A stretch of DNA of 32,176 nt from Thauera sp. 28 (GTDB lineage: Bacteria > Pseudomonadota > Gammaproteobacteria > Burkholderiales > Rhodocyclaceae), in assembly GCF_000310145.2 (NCBI RefSeq), contig NZ_AMXA01000034.1:1-32176 (forward strand). The letters run 5' to 3'. Positions 7,570-15,313 of the stretch are shown here, one piece after another. The notes beneath the pieces were generated by a model. That model was not told the DNA's origin and did no database searches. It saw only the letters and a list, made by a program, of their open reading frames with translations. Numbering within the stretch: position 1 is the stretch's first letter; the number at the start of each line of letters is the position of its first letter. Position numbers and translations under genes: made by a program.

Positions 7570-8163
7570 ATGACCCGAATCCCCGCCCGCAGTACCTTGT
7601 CCGCGCTTGGCTGCGCAGCCCTGTTGGCAGTGTCGCCGCTGGCCCAGGCGCAGCATGCCCATGGCGCCCATGAGCACGGCGTTGCCCACCTGAGCGTGGC
7701 AACCGATGGTGGCGAACTGCTGATCGAGCTGACGACCCCGCTCGACAACCTGGTCGGCTTCGAGCACGCGCCGCGCACGGCCGCCCAGCGCAAGGCCATG
7801 GCTGCTGCCGAGCAGCGTCTGCGCGAGGGTGGGGCGCTGTTCGCACCATCGACCGCGGCCGGTTGCGCGCTGCGGGAGGTCAGCGTCGAATCGCCCTGGC
7901 CGCAAGGCGGGGAGCAGGCGGACGGTCACAAACACGACCACAAACACGACCACAAACACGATCATGACCACGGCGATGATGGCCATGCCGACCTCGTCGC
8001 CAGCTACCGCTTCGAGTGCTCGGCCCCGGCCGCACTCGAGCGTATCGACACCGCCCTCTTCGACGCCTTCCCGCGCCTGCGCGAGTTGCGCGCGGCGCAC
8101 GCATCCGGCCGCGGCCAGGGTTCGGCGGTGCTCAAGCCCGGCGCCGCTGCCCTGAAACTGTGA
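7570..8163 (+). CDS. zrgA: His-rich periplasmic DUF2796 protein (ZrgA-like)
   Basis: The 197-residue product begins with a signal peptide ending near AQAQ (residue 28). It then has a His-rich stretch (HAHGAHEHG), a folded domain of the DUF2796 family (LLIELTTPLDNLVGFEHAP), and a central metal-binding linker made of HKHD repeats followed by HDHGDDGH. ZrgA of Vibrio is a zinc-regulated periplasmic protein of this family needed for growth at low zinc, so a periplasmic zinc-binding role is expected. GGAGG precedes the ATG at 7570. It overlaps the next gene by 4 bp (GTGA), so the four genes to 10847 form one operon. That arrangement resembles the zinc-responsive PA4063-PA4066 cluster of Pseudomonas aeruginosa, as I recall it. 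Confidence 0.82.
   Translation: MTRIPARSTLSALGCAALLAVSPLAQAQHAHGAHEHGVAHLSVATDGGELLIELTTPLDNLVGFEHAPRTAAQRKAMAAAEQRLREGGALFAPSTAAGCALREVSVESPWPQGGEQADGHKHDHKHDHKHDHDHGDDGHADLVASYRFECSAPAALERIDTALFDAFPRLRELRAAHASGRGQGSAVLKPGAAALKL
7927..7962 (+). repeat. Three tandem 12-bp repeats encoding HKHD
   Basis: CACAAACACGAC occurs twice, followed by a third copy differing in the last base, inside the DUF2796 gene. The unit encodes His-Lys-His-Asp. Copy number could vary by slippage in steps of four residues, altering the size of the metal-binding linker without a frameshift. Confidence 0.85.
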
Positions 8164-8891
8164 GCGCAGCCGCCGTGCCTGCGGTCCGCCTCGCCGGCCT
8201 GCGCTATCGCTGGCCGGGTGCGCCGGCCGACTGCCTCGACATCGAGCGCCTCGACATCGCCAGCGGCGAGCGCGTCTTCCTGCGCGGGCCGAGCGGCAGC
8301 GGCAAGACTACGCTGCTGTCGCTGGTCGGCGGTGTGATCCTTCCCCAGGCCGGCTCTGTCGAGGTGTCCGGGCAGGTGCTGGCGGCGCTGTCGTCGGGTG
8401 CGCGCGACCGCTTCCGTGCCGACCATGTCGGCTTCGTGTTCCAGCTCTTCAACCTGCTGCCCTGGCTGTCCGCCCTCGACAACATCCTGCTTGCCTGCCG
8501 CTTTTCGCCCCAGCGCCGTGCGCGGGTGGCGACCGCTGGCCGCACGCCGGCGGCCGAGGCAGCACGCCTGGCAGCGCGGCTCGATCTCGACCCCGGCCTG
8601 CTCGCGCGCCCTGCGGCGCAGCTGTCGGTCGGCCAGCAGCAGCGCGTGGCCGCCGCACGCGCACTCATCGGCCGTCCCGGCCTGGTGGTGGCCGATGAGC
8701 CTACATCCGCGCTCGATGCCGACCGCCAGCAGGCCTTCATTGCGCTCCTGCTCGAGGAGTGCGCAGCAGCCGGTGCCGCCTTGCTCTTCGTGAGCCACGA
8801 CCAGCGCCTGGCGGCTCACTTCGACCGCGTGCTCGAACTCGACCACATGAACCGCGCCTCGGCAGCGTGCGCGGCGGAGGGCGGCGCATGA
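8160..8891 (+). CDS. ABC transporter ATP-binding protein (MacB/LolD-like)
   Basis: A 243-residue ATPase with Walker A GPSGSGKT (43-50), the Q-loop in GFVFQLFNLLPWLSALDNI, a variant signature LSVGQQQR (155-162) and Walker B LVVADEPTSALD (175 on). The LFNLLPWLSALDNI stretch is typical of the LolD/MacB/FtsE group. The start is the GTG at 8160, overlapping the stop of the DUF2796 gene by 4 bp; an upstream ATG at 8016 would overlap that gene by about 150 bp. It energises the FtsX-like permease encoded next, with which it overlaps by 4 bp (ATGA). Confidence 0.88.
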   Translation: MSAAAVPAVRLAGLRYRWPGAPADCLDIERLDIASGERVFLRGPSGSGKTTLLSLVGGVILPQAGSVEVSGQVLAALSSGARDRFRADHVGFVFQLFNLLPWLSALDNILLACRFSPQRRARVATAGRTPAAEAARLAARLDLDPGLLARPAAQLSVGQQQRVAAARALIGRPGLVVADEPTSALDADRQQAFIALLLEECAAAGAALLFVSHDQRLAAHFDRVLELDHMNRASAACAAEGGA

Positions 8892-10183
8892 GCACCGTGC
8901 TCGGCCTCAGCCTGCGCAGCATCGCCAACCGCCGTCTGTCGGTCGGCCTCACGGTGATCGCGGTGGCGCTCGCGGTGGCGCTCCTGCTCGGTGTCGAGCG
9001 CCTGCGCAACGATGCCCGCGCCGGCTTTGCGCAGACCATCTCGGGCACCGACCTCGTGGTCGGTGCCCGCAGTGGCCCGGTACAGCTGCTGTTGTACTCG
9101 GTCTTTCATCTCGGCAACGCCACCAACAACGTGTCGTGGGCGAGCATCGAGCACATTGCCGCCATGCCGCAGGTCAGCTGGCTGGTACCGATCTCGCTTG
9201 GTGATTCCCATCGCGGCCACCGTGTCATCGGCACCACCGTGGGCTTCTTCGAGCATTACCGCCATGGCGACCGGCGCGCGCTGCGTTTCGAACAGGGGCG
9301 TGCCTTTGCCGATGCGCCCGCCGAGGTTGCCGGCATCTTCGAGGTCGTGCTCGGTGCCGAAGTGGCCGCGCGCTTCGGCTACCGGCTCGGCCAGCAGATC
9401 GTGCTCAGCCACGGCACGCTGGGTGGGCAGGGCGGCCCGCGCTTTGCCGACCACGACGACAAGCCCTTCACCGTCGTCGGCATCCTGGCGCGCAGCGGCA
9501 CGCCGGTCGATCGTGCGCTGCTGGTGAGCCTGGAAGGCATCGAGGCCATTCACATCGACTGGCATGGGGGCGCGCCCATCCCCGGTCTGCGCATTGCCGC
9601 TGAGCATGTGCGCAAGTTCGATCTCCAGCCCAAATCGGTCACCGCTGCCCTCGTCGGCCTGCACAGCCGTACTGCAGTGTTCCGCGTGCAGCGCCAGATC
9701 AACGGCCATGGCGACGAGGCGCTCACCGCCATCCTGCCCGGCGCCACGCTGCAGGAGCTGTGGGGGCTGGTCGGCATTGCCGAGAAGGCGCTGCTCGCGG
9801 TGTCGGCGCTGGTGGTGGCAGTGGGGCTGGCCGGCATGGTGGCGGTCGTGGTCGCCAGCCTGGGCGAGCGTCGCCGCGAGCTCGCCATCCTGCGCGCGCT
9901 CGGGGCCAGCCCGCGCCAGGTGTTCGCGCTGCTTGCAAGCGAGAGCGTGATGCTGGCGCTGGCGGGTATCGCGCTTGGCCTGGCGCTGCTGTATGGTGCG
10001 AGCGCGGCGTTGGCGCCGTGGTTGAGTGCCAATCATGGCCTGCAACTGACGCTCGGCTGGCCGACCTCTGGCGAATGGCGCCTGCTCGCGGCGGTGCTGG
10101 GGGCCAGCCTGATGGCGAGCCTGGTGCCGGCCTTGCGCGCCTACCGCTATTCGCTTGCCGACGGCATGAGCATCCGCGTCTGA
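8888..10183 (+). CDS. FtsX/MacB-type ABC transporter permease
   Basis: The 431-residue protein has one N-terminal membrane helix, a large periplasmic domain (about residues 45-310) and three C-terminal helices. This is the MacB/LolCE architecture used for mechanotransmission rather than classic import. Conserved features are the MacB-core-like periplasmic domain beginning SGTDLVVGARSGP and the FtsX segment GERRRELAILRALGASPRQVF. It is coupled to the preceding ATPase by a 4-bp overlap. Context with a ZrgA-like and a DUF3299 protein suggests a zinc-linked envelope function; the substrate is unknown. Confidence 0.87.
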   Translation: MSTVLGLSLRSIANRRLSVGLTVIAVALAVALLLGVERLRNDARAGFAQTISGTDLVVGARSGPVQLLLYSVFHLGNATNNVSWASIEHIAAMPQVSWLVPISLGDSHRGHRVIGTTVGFFEHYRHGDRRALRFEQGRAFADAPAEVAGIFEVVLGAEVAARFGYRLGQQIVLSHGTLGGQGGPRFADHDDKPFTVVGILARSGTPVDRALLVSLEGIEAIHIDWHGGAPIPGLRIAAEHVRKFDLQPKSVTAALVGLHSRTAVFRVQRQINGHGDEALTAILPGATLQELWGLVGIAEKALLAVSALVVAVGLAGMVAVVVASLGERRRELAILRALGASPRQVFALLASESVMLALAGIALGLALLYGASAALAPWLSANHGLQLTLGWPTSGEWRLLAAVLGASLMASLVPALRAYRYSLADGMSIRV

Positions 10184-10226
10184 CTGCCGGCGAGCGTCCT
10201 CACGATGTGAATGGGTTCTACGATCG

Positions 10227-10847
10227 ATGACTGCATCCAAGCTGTGCGCCGTGGTCGGCGCCTCCTTCCTCCTGTTGGCGGCGGTGCCGCAGGTTCAGGC
10301 GCAGAGCCAGGCTGCTGGTGCGCCGCAGTACCAGGTAGGCGACCGCCTGGCGGCGCCTGCCGGCAGCGCGAGCGGGCCGTTCCGCGAGCTCAGCTGGGAT
10401 GAGCTGATGCCCGCCGACTGGAAGCCCGAAGCACTGTTTGCCGACATTAACCTCGACGAGCTCGGCGACAACGACCCGCGCGCCATGGAGGTGCTGCAAC
10501 GCATCCGCGAGGAGTGGGACCGCGCGCCGGTCGTCGAGCGGCTTGCCGGCGAGCGTGTGCGCATCCCCGGCTTTCTTGTCCCGCTCGAGACCAACGGCGA
10601 ACAGATCAGCGAGTTCCTGCTCGTGCCGTACTTCGGCGCCTGCGTGCATGTGCCGCCGCCGCCGGCCAACCAGCTCATCCACGTCATCCCCGACAAGGCG
10701 GTGCCGGCCGGCTACAACATGCTGCCGGTATGGGTCGAGGGGGTGATGGCGGTGGGGCGGATCGATTCCGACATGGGGGTGGCCGGCTACCAGCTGAGGG
10801 GGATGAAGGTCGAGGAGTACATCGACACCGAGCCGCTGCCGGACTGA
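10227..10847 (+). CDS. Exported DUF3299 protein
   Basis: A 206-residue protein with a signal peptide (about 1-26, ending QVQAQ) and the DUF3299 domain. The diagnostic segment is FLLVPYFGACVHVPPPPANQ, preceded by RVRIPGFLVPLE. The conserved Cys and His in that segment could bind metal, but this is inference. It lies 43 bp after the permease, ends the zinc-island operon, and is the fourth member of the conserved DUF2796 - ATPase - permease - DUF3299 set. The biochemical role of the family is not known to me. Confidence 0.82.
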   Translation: MTASKLCAVVGASFLLLAAVPQVQAQSQAAGAPQYQVGDRLAAPAGSASGPFRELSWDELMPADWKPEALFADINLDELGDNDPRAMEVLQRIREEWDRAPVVERLAGERVRIPGFLVPLETNGEQISEFLLVPYFGACVHVPPPPANQLIHVIPDKAVPAGYNMLPVWVEGVMAVGRIDSDMGVAGYQLRGMKVEEYIDTEPLPD

Positions 10848-10898
10848 ACCGCAGCAGCAGGCGCCAATGTGACCGAATTAACGCTGCAAACCCCGGGT

Positions 10899-10929
10899 TT
10901 GACTCAGTTTGGGCGCTTGCCCATAGAAT
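10899..10929 (+). promoter_or_regulatory. Candidate sigma70 promoter of lapBC
   Basis: TTGACT (10899-10904) and TAGAAT (10924-10929) are separated by 19 bp in the gap between the DUF3299 gene and lapB. Hexamer quality is good but the spacer is longer than the optimum, so this is a moderate call. Confidence 0.45.
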
Positions 10930-10950
10930 GCGTCCAATTGTTCATCATGG

Positions 10951-13146
10951 ATGACCTTCTGCGTGCAGCAAGCCTCGATCACCCTGGCGCCAGGCGCTGA
11001 GCCGGCATCGACCCCGGAACCGTCGCCGCGCGGCACGGATGCACTGCTCGCTTGCCTGCTGGTCGTGGCCCAGGCGCATGGCTTGTCCGTCACCCGCGAA
11101 GCCGTGCTCGCCGGCCTGCCGCTCGAGGGCGGGCGGCTCGGCCCGGCGCTGTTCGAACGCGCGGCAAGCCGGGCCGGGCTGTCGAGCCGCATCGTGCGCC
11201 AGGCCCTCGAGCACGTCGAACCCGCGCTGCTGCCCGCAGTGCTGCTGCTCGAGGACGGCCAGGCCTGCGTGCTCATGCGCGTGGACGCAGCCGCCGCCGT
11301 GGCCGAGGTGGTGTTTCCCGAGCTTGGCGACAGTGTGGTGACGATGGCGCTCGCCGAGCTGCGCACGCGCTATGTCGGCGTCACCCTGTACGCGCGCCCG
11401 CGCCACCGCTTCGACGCGCGTACGCCCGAGGTCCGCGGCACGCGCGCCGGGCACTGGTTCTGGAGCGTGATGGCCGAGAACCGGGCGCTCTACCGCGACG
11501 TGCTGCTCGCGGCGCTGGTCATCAACGTGTTCGCGCTCGCGCTGCCCTTGTTCTCGATGAATGTGTATGACCGCGTCGTCCCCAACAATGCCATCGAGAC
11601 CCTGTGGGCGCTCGCCATTGGCGTCATGATCGTCATCTGCGGCGACTTCGTGCTGCGCATGCTGCGCGGCTACTTCGTCGATCTTGCCGGTAGCCGTGCC
11701 GACGTCAAGCTGTCGGCGGTGATCATGGAGAAGGTGCTTGGCCTGCGCATGGAGGCCCGGCCCGACTCGGCCGGCTCCTTCGCCTCCAACCTGCGCGCCT
11801 TCGAGTCGGTGCGCGACTTCATCAGCTCGGCGACGGTCACCGCCTTCATCGACCTGCCGTTCGCGCTGCTCTTCGTCATCGTCATCGGCTGGATCGGCTG
11901 GCCGATGGTGATCCCCTTCGTCGTCGGCATCACGCTGCTGCTGCTTTACTCGCTCACCGTCCAGCGCCGCATGCATGCGCTGGCCGAAACCACTTACCGC
12001 GCCAGCGCGCAGCGTAACGCCACCCTGGTCGAGGGCCTGGTCGGCATGGAGACGGTGAAGGCGATGGGGGCCGAGGCGGTCATCCAGGGCAAGTGGGAGA
12101 AAAGCGCAGCGCTGGTCGCAAGCGTCGGCGCACGCCTGCGCCTGCTCGCCGCCACGAGCTCGAACGGCGCCCTGTGGGTGCAGCAGATGGTGAGCCTGTC
12201 GACAGTCATCATCGGCGTCTACCTGATCAGCGAGGGCGAGCTCACCATGGGCGGCCTCATCGCCTGCTACCTGCTGTCCTCGCGCGCGATGGCGCCGATC
12301 GGCCAGGTCGCCGGGCTGCTGGTGCAGTACCACTCCGCAGCGACCGCCTTCGAATCGCTCGAGGAGCTGATGCAGCGCCCGGTCGAGCGTCCGCAGGACA
12401 AGCGCTTCCTGAGCCGTCCGCTGCTGCGCGGCGACATCGAGTTCCGCAACGTCAGCTTCGCCTACGGCGAGGGCGAAATGCCGGCCCTGCGCGAGGTTTC
12501 CTTCACCATCCGTACCGGCGAGCGCGTGGGTATCCTGGGCCGTGTCGGTTCAGGCAAGACCACGCTCGAGAAGCTCATCCTCGGGCTCTACCAGCCCACC
12601 GGCGGCGCCGTGCTGGTCGACGGCATCGACCTGCGCCAGCTCGACCCCGCCGAGCTGCGCCGCAACATCGGCTATGTGCCGCAGGATGTCACACTGTTCT
12701 ACGGCTCCCTGCGTGACAACATCGTCATCGGCATGCCGGAGGCGGGCGACGACAAGGTGTTGCGTGCCGCGCGCATTGCGGGCATCGCCGACTTCGTCGA
12801 CGCCCACCCGCACGGTTACGGCATGCTCGTCGGCGAACGTGGCGAATCGCTCTCCGGCGGGCAGCGCCAGGGCGTGGCCATCGCCCGTGCGCTGGTCGCC
12901 GACCCGCCCATCCTGCTGCTCGACGAGCCTTCTGCCTCGATGGACCACGCCAGCGAGGAGGCACTCAAGCAGCAGCTGCGCGCGCACGGCGCCGGCAAGA
13001 CGCTGATCGTGATCACGCACCGAACCTCGCTGCTCGATCTGGTCGACCGCATCATCGTCATCGACGCCGGTCGCATCGTCGCCGACGGGCCCAAGGCCCA
13101 GGTGGTCGACGCCCTGCGCCAGGGCCGTATCGGGAGGGCTGGCTGA
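10951..13146 (+). CDS. lapB: Type I secretion ABC transporter (LapB family)
   Basis: The 731-residue inner-membrane exporter ATPase has three parts. First is an N-terminal degenerate C39-like domain (TDALLACLLVVAQAHG) used by LapB-type transporters for substrate binding. Next is a six-helix membrane domain (about 175-430). Last is the ATPase domain with Walker A GRVGSGKTT (530-538), LSGGQRQ (634 on) and Walker B ILLLDEP (654-660). Length and layout match LapB of Pseudomonas (about 718). It drives export of the adhesin encoded downstream, with LapC and LapE. The ATG at 10951 lacks a strong Shine-Dalgarno; an in-frame GTG at 10963 is an alternative. It overlaps lapC by one base (TGATG). Confidence 0.93.
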   Translation: MTFCVQQASITLAPGAEPASTPEPSPRGTDALLACLLVVAQAHGLSVTREAVLAGLPLEGGRLGPALFERAASRAGLSSRIVRQALEHVEPALLPAVLLLEDGQACVLMRVDAAAAVAEVVFPELGDSVVTMALAELRTRYVGVTLYARPRHRFDARTPEVRGTRAGHWFWSVMAENRALYRDVLLAALVINVFALALPLFSMNVYDRVVPNNAIETLWALAIGVMIVICGDFVLRMLRGYFVDLAGSRADVKLSAVIMEKVLGLRMEARPDSAGSFASNLRAFESVRDFISSATVTAFIDLPFALLFVIVIGWIGWPMVIPFVVGITLLLLYSLTVQRRMHALAETTYRASAQRNATLVEGLVGMETVKAMGAEAVIQGKWEKSAALVASVGARLRLLAATSSNGALWVQQMVSLSTVIIGVYLISEGELTMGGLIACYLLSSRAMAPIGQVAGLLVQYHSAATAFESLEELMQRPVERPQDKRFLSRPLLRGDIEFRNVSFAYGEGEMPALREVSFTIRTGERVGILGRVGSGKTTLEKLILGLYQPTGGAVLVDGIDLRQLDPAELRRNIGYVPQDVTLFYGSLRDNIVIGMPEAGDDKVLRAARIAGIADFVDAHPHGYGMLVGERGESLSGGQRQGVAIARALVADPPILLLDEPSASMDHASEEALKQQLRAHGAGKTLIVITHRTSLLDLVDRIIVIDAGRIVADGPKAQVVDALRQGRIGRAG

Positions 13147-14564
13147 TGTTGCCGCGCATGCAGCGTTCCCTGTTCGACAAGGTTGGCGAGGTGTCCCAGG
13201 GCTCGACGCAGCTCGGCGGTGGTGCGCTCGACCGCCTGGTGCGCAGCGCCGCCCGTGGCGACCGCCCGGGCGCCGATGACTGGATGGGCGAGGCCGACTG
13301 GGCCCGCCTGCAGCAGGAGCCGCTGCGCGCACGCGGCCTGCTGTGGATCATCGCCCTCGTGCTGGTCGCGCTGGTCGTGTGGGCGGCGCTGGCCGAACTC
13401 GATGAGGTCACGCGCGGCGAGGCGCGTGTCATTCCGTCGTCGCAGCTGCAGGTGGTGCAGTCCTTCGATGGTGGCGTGGTCGAGGAGATCGCCGTACGCG
13501 AAGGCCAGGTCGTCGACACCGGCGAGCTGCTGTTGCGCATCGACCCCACGCGCTTCGTCTCGACCCTGCTCGAAAGCCGCGCCACCGCGCAGGCGCTGCA
13601 GGCCAGGGCAGCCCGCCTGGAGGCGCTCACGCGCGGCGGCGAGTTCGCCGTCGCTGCAGAGCTCGAGCGCGAGATCCCCGACATCGTCGCCCACGAACGC
13701 CGCATGTTCGAGACCAGTCGCGAGGGTATCAACGCCCAGATCGCCATTGCCCGCCAGCAGCTCAGCCAGCGACAGCAGGAACTCAACGAAGTGCGCGCAC
13801 GCCGCGATCAGGCTGCACGCGGCCTCGATCTTGCGGTGCGCGAGCTTGACGTGACCCGGCCGCTGGTACGTTCCGGCGCGGTGTCCGACGTCGACATCCT
13901 GCGTCTCGAGCGCGATGTCGCACGCATGCGCGGCGAGCGCGACCAGGCTGCGGCGCAGATCTCGCGCGTGCAGGCCGCAATCACCGAAGCCGAAGGCAAG
14001 ATCCAGGAGGTCGAGCTGGCGGTGCGCAACCAGTGGCGCGCCGAGCTCTCCGACACCATGAGCAAGCTCGGCAGCCTGTCCGAGGGCGCCCGTGGGCTCG
14101 AGGACCGCGTCAAGCACGCCGAGATCCGCTCGCCGATGCGTGGCACCGTCAAGCGCCTGCTCGTCAATACCGTGGGCGGCGTGGTACAGCCCGGCCGCGA
14201 GGTGGTCGAGATCGTCCCGCTCGACGACGCTCTGCTGCTCGAGGCGCGCATCAAGCCCAGGGACATCGGCTTCCTGCGCCCCGAGCAGCCGGCCGTGGTC
14301 AAGTTCAGCGCCTACGACTTCGCCATCTACGGTGGGCTCGACGCCGTCGTCGAGCACATCTCGGCCGATACCGTGCTCGATGACAAGGGCAACGCCTTCT
14401 ACATCGTGCGCGTGCGCACACTGCAGAACGAGCTCGGCGAGGGGATGCCGATCATCCCCGGCATGGTCGCCGACGTCGACATCCTCACCGGCAAGAAGAG
14501 CGTGCTCGCCTACCTCGCCAAACCCGTGCTGCGCGCCAAGGCCAACGCACTGACGGAGCGCTGA
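13146..14564 (+). CDS. lapC: Type I secretion membrane fusion protein (HlyD/LapC family)
   Basis: The 472-residue periplasmic adaptor has an N-terminal cytoplasmic stretch, one membrane helix (GLLWIIALVLVALVVWAAL, about 65-83), a lipoyl-like half motif (VQSFDGGVVEEIAVREGQVV), a long coiled-coil hairpin (about 145-300) and the matching C-terminal half (IRSPMRGTVKRLLVNTVGGVV). It bridges LapB to the outer-membrane channel LapE. The ATG overlaps the lapB stop, indicating translational coupling. The regulator gene follows after 2 bp. Confidence 0.93.
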   Translation: MLPRMQRSLFDKVGEVSQGSTQLGGGALDRLVRSAARGDRPGADDWMGEADWARLQQEPLRARGLLWIIALVLVALVVWAALAELDEVTRGEARVIPSSQLQVVQSFDGGVVEEIAVREGQVVDTGELLLRIDPTRFVSTLLESRATAQALQARAARLEALTRGGEFAVAAELEREIPDIVAHERRMFETSREGINAQIAIARQQLSQRQQELNEVRARRDQAARGLDLAVRELDVTRPLVRSGAVSDVDILRLERDVARMRGERDQAAAQISRVQAAITEAEGKIQEVELAVRNQWRAELSDTMSKLGSLSEGARGLEDRVKHAEIRSPMRGTVKRLLVNTVGGVVQPGREVVEIVPLDDALLLEARIKPRDIGFLRPEQPAVVKFSAYDFAIYGGLDAVVEHISADTVLDDKGNAFYIVRVRTLQNELGEGMPIIPGMVADVDILTGKKSVLAYLAKPVLRAKANALTER

Positions 14565-14566
14565 GC

Positions 14567-15184
14567 ATGACCGAATACTTCATCAGCCCCAGCGCGCGGG
14601 CGCTCGACGCCTGGCGCAAGGCTTTCTCGAGTGCGGTGGTGCTTGGTTCCGCCGAACAGCTGCCGGCACTGGCCGCGGATGACCTCGTCTGGGTCGATGT
14701 CGAACTCGACGATTGGGCCGGCACGGTACGCAGTCTGACCGCGAGGGGCGTGCGCGTGGTCGTCGTGTCGGCCCTGCCCGCGGACGAGCAGGCCCTGCTT
14801 GCGCTCGACAGCGGCGCGCGCGGCTACTGCCATGCATTCGCGGCCGCCGGCTTGTTCCACGAGGTGGCGCTCGTCGTGCGCCATGGTGGTCTGTGGGTTG
14901 GTCCCCATCTATTGGCGCGCTTGATAACCGGGCTGGCGCCGCAACTCGCCCAGGCACCCGAGGCGCCAGCTGCACCCGCGCTCGATGAGCTCAGTCCGCG
15001 CGAGCGTGAGGTGACGATCGCTGTTGCCGAAGGGCTCACCAACAAGCAGGTCGCCTTGCGTCTCGACATCTCCGAACGCACGGTCAAGGCGCACCTGGCG
15101 GCGGTCTTCGACAAGCTCGGCGTCCCCGACCGCCTGCAGCTCGCCTTACTCGTCTCCCGCGTCGGCGCTCAAGCCCAAGCGTGA
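14567..15184 (+). CDS. LuxR-family regulator with degenerate receiver domain
   Basis: The 205-residue protein ends in a LuxR/NarL-type helix-turn-helix (LSPREREVTIAVAEGLTNKQVALRLDISERTVKAHLAAVFDKLGV). The N-terminal 120 residues follow the receiver fold, with a candidate beta-3 aspartate in VWVDVELDDW, but the acidic pair expected after strand 1 is missing (YFISPSARALDAW). It may therefore act without phosphorylation, like the CsgD/VpsT class of biofilm regulators; whether it binds c-di-GMP is unknown. Encoded 2 bp after lapC and 129 bp before the adhesin gene, it is the obvious candidate to control adhesin expression. Confidence 0.87.
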   Translation: MTEYFISPSARALDAWRKAFSSAVVLGSAEQLPALAADDLVWVDVELDDWAGTVRSLTARGVRVVVVSALPADEQALLALDSGARGYCHAFAAAGLFHEVALVVRHGGLWVGPHLLARLITGLAPQLAQAPEAPAAPALDELSPREREVTIAVAEGLTNKQVALRLDISERTVKAHLAAVFDKLGVPDRLQLALLVSRVGAQAQA

Positions 15185-15198
15185 CGTAGTTCGCAGCC

Positions 15199-15212
15199 TG
15201 TCCACCTGGACA
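15199..15212. promoter_or_regulatory. Palindrome upstream of the adhesin gene
   Basis: TGTCCACCTGGACA has perfect 5-bp arms around ACCT and lies 102 bp before the adhesin start codon, in the 129-bp gap after the LuxR-type gene. It could be an operator for that regulator or another dimeric factor. No confident -35/-10 pair was seen in this gap. Confidence 0.35.
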
Positions 15213-15313
15213 ATGGCGCCTGTGCCGATGCCTCCGTACGCTTGCCAGCATCATGATTCTTGGTGCCCGGTCGCATCACGCGGCCAAGCGGCGCATAACG
15301 GAGAGCGAACGAA

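Noticed and set aside
7234-8100. N-terminal extension of the zur reading frame to 8100
   Set aside because: The extension translates REP DNA and the antisense of the DUF2796 gene; Fur-family proteins start near 7233.
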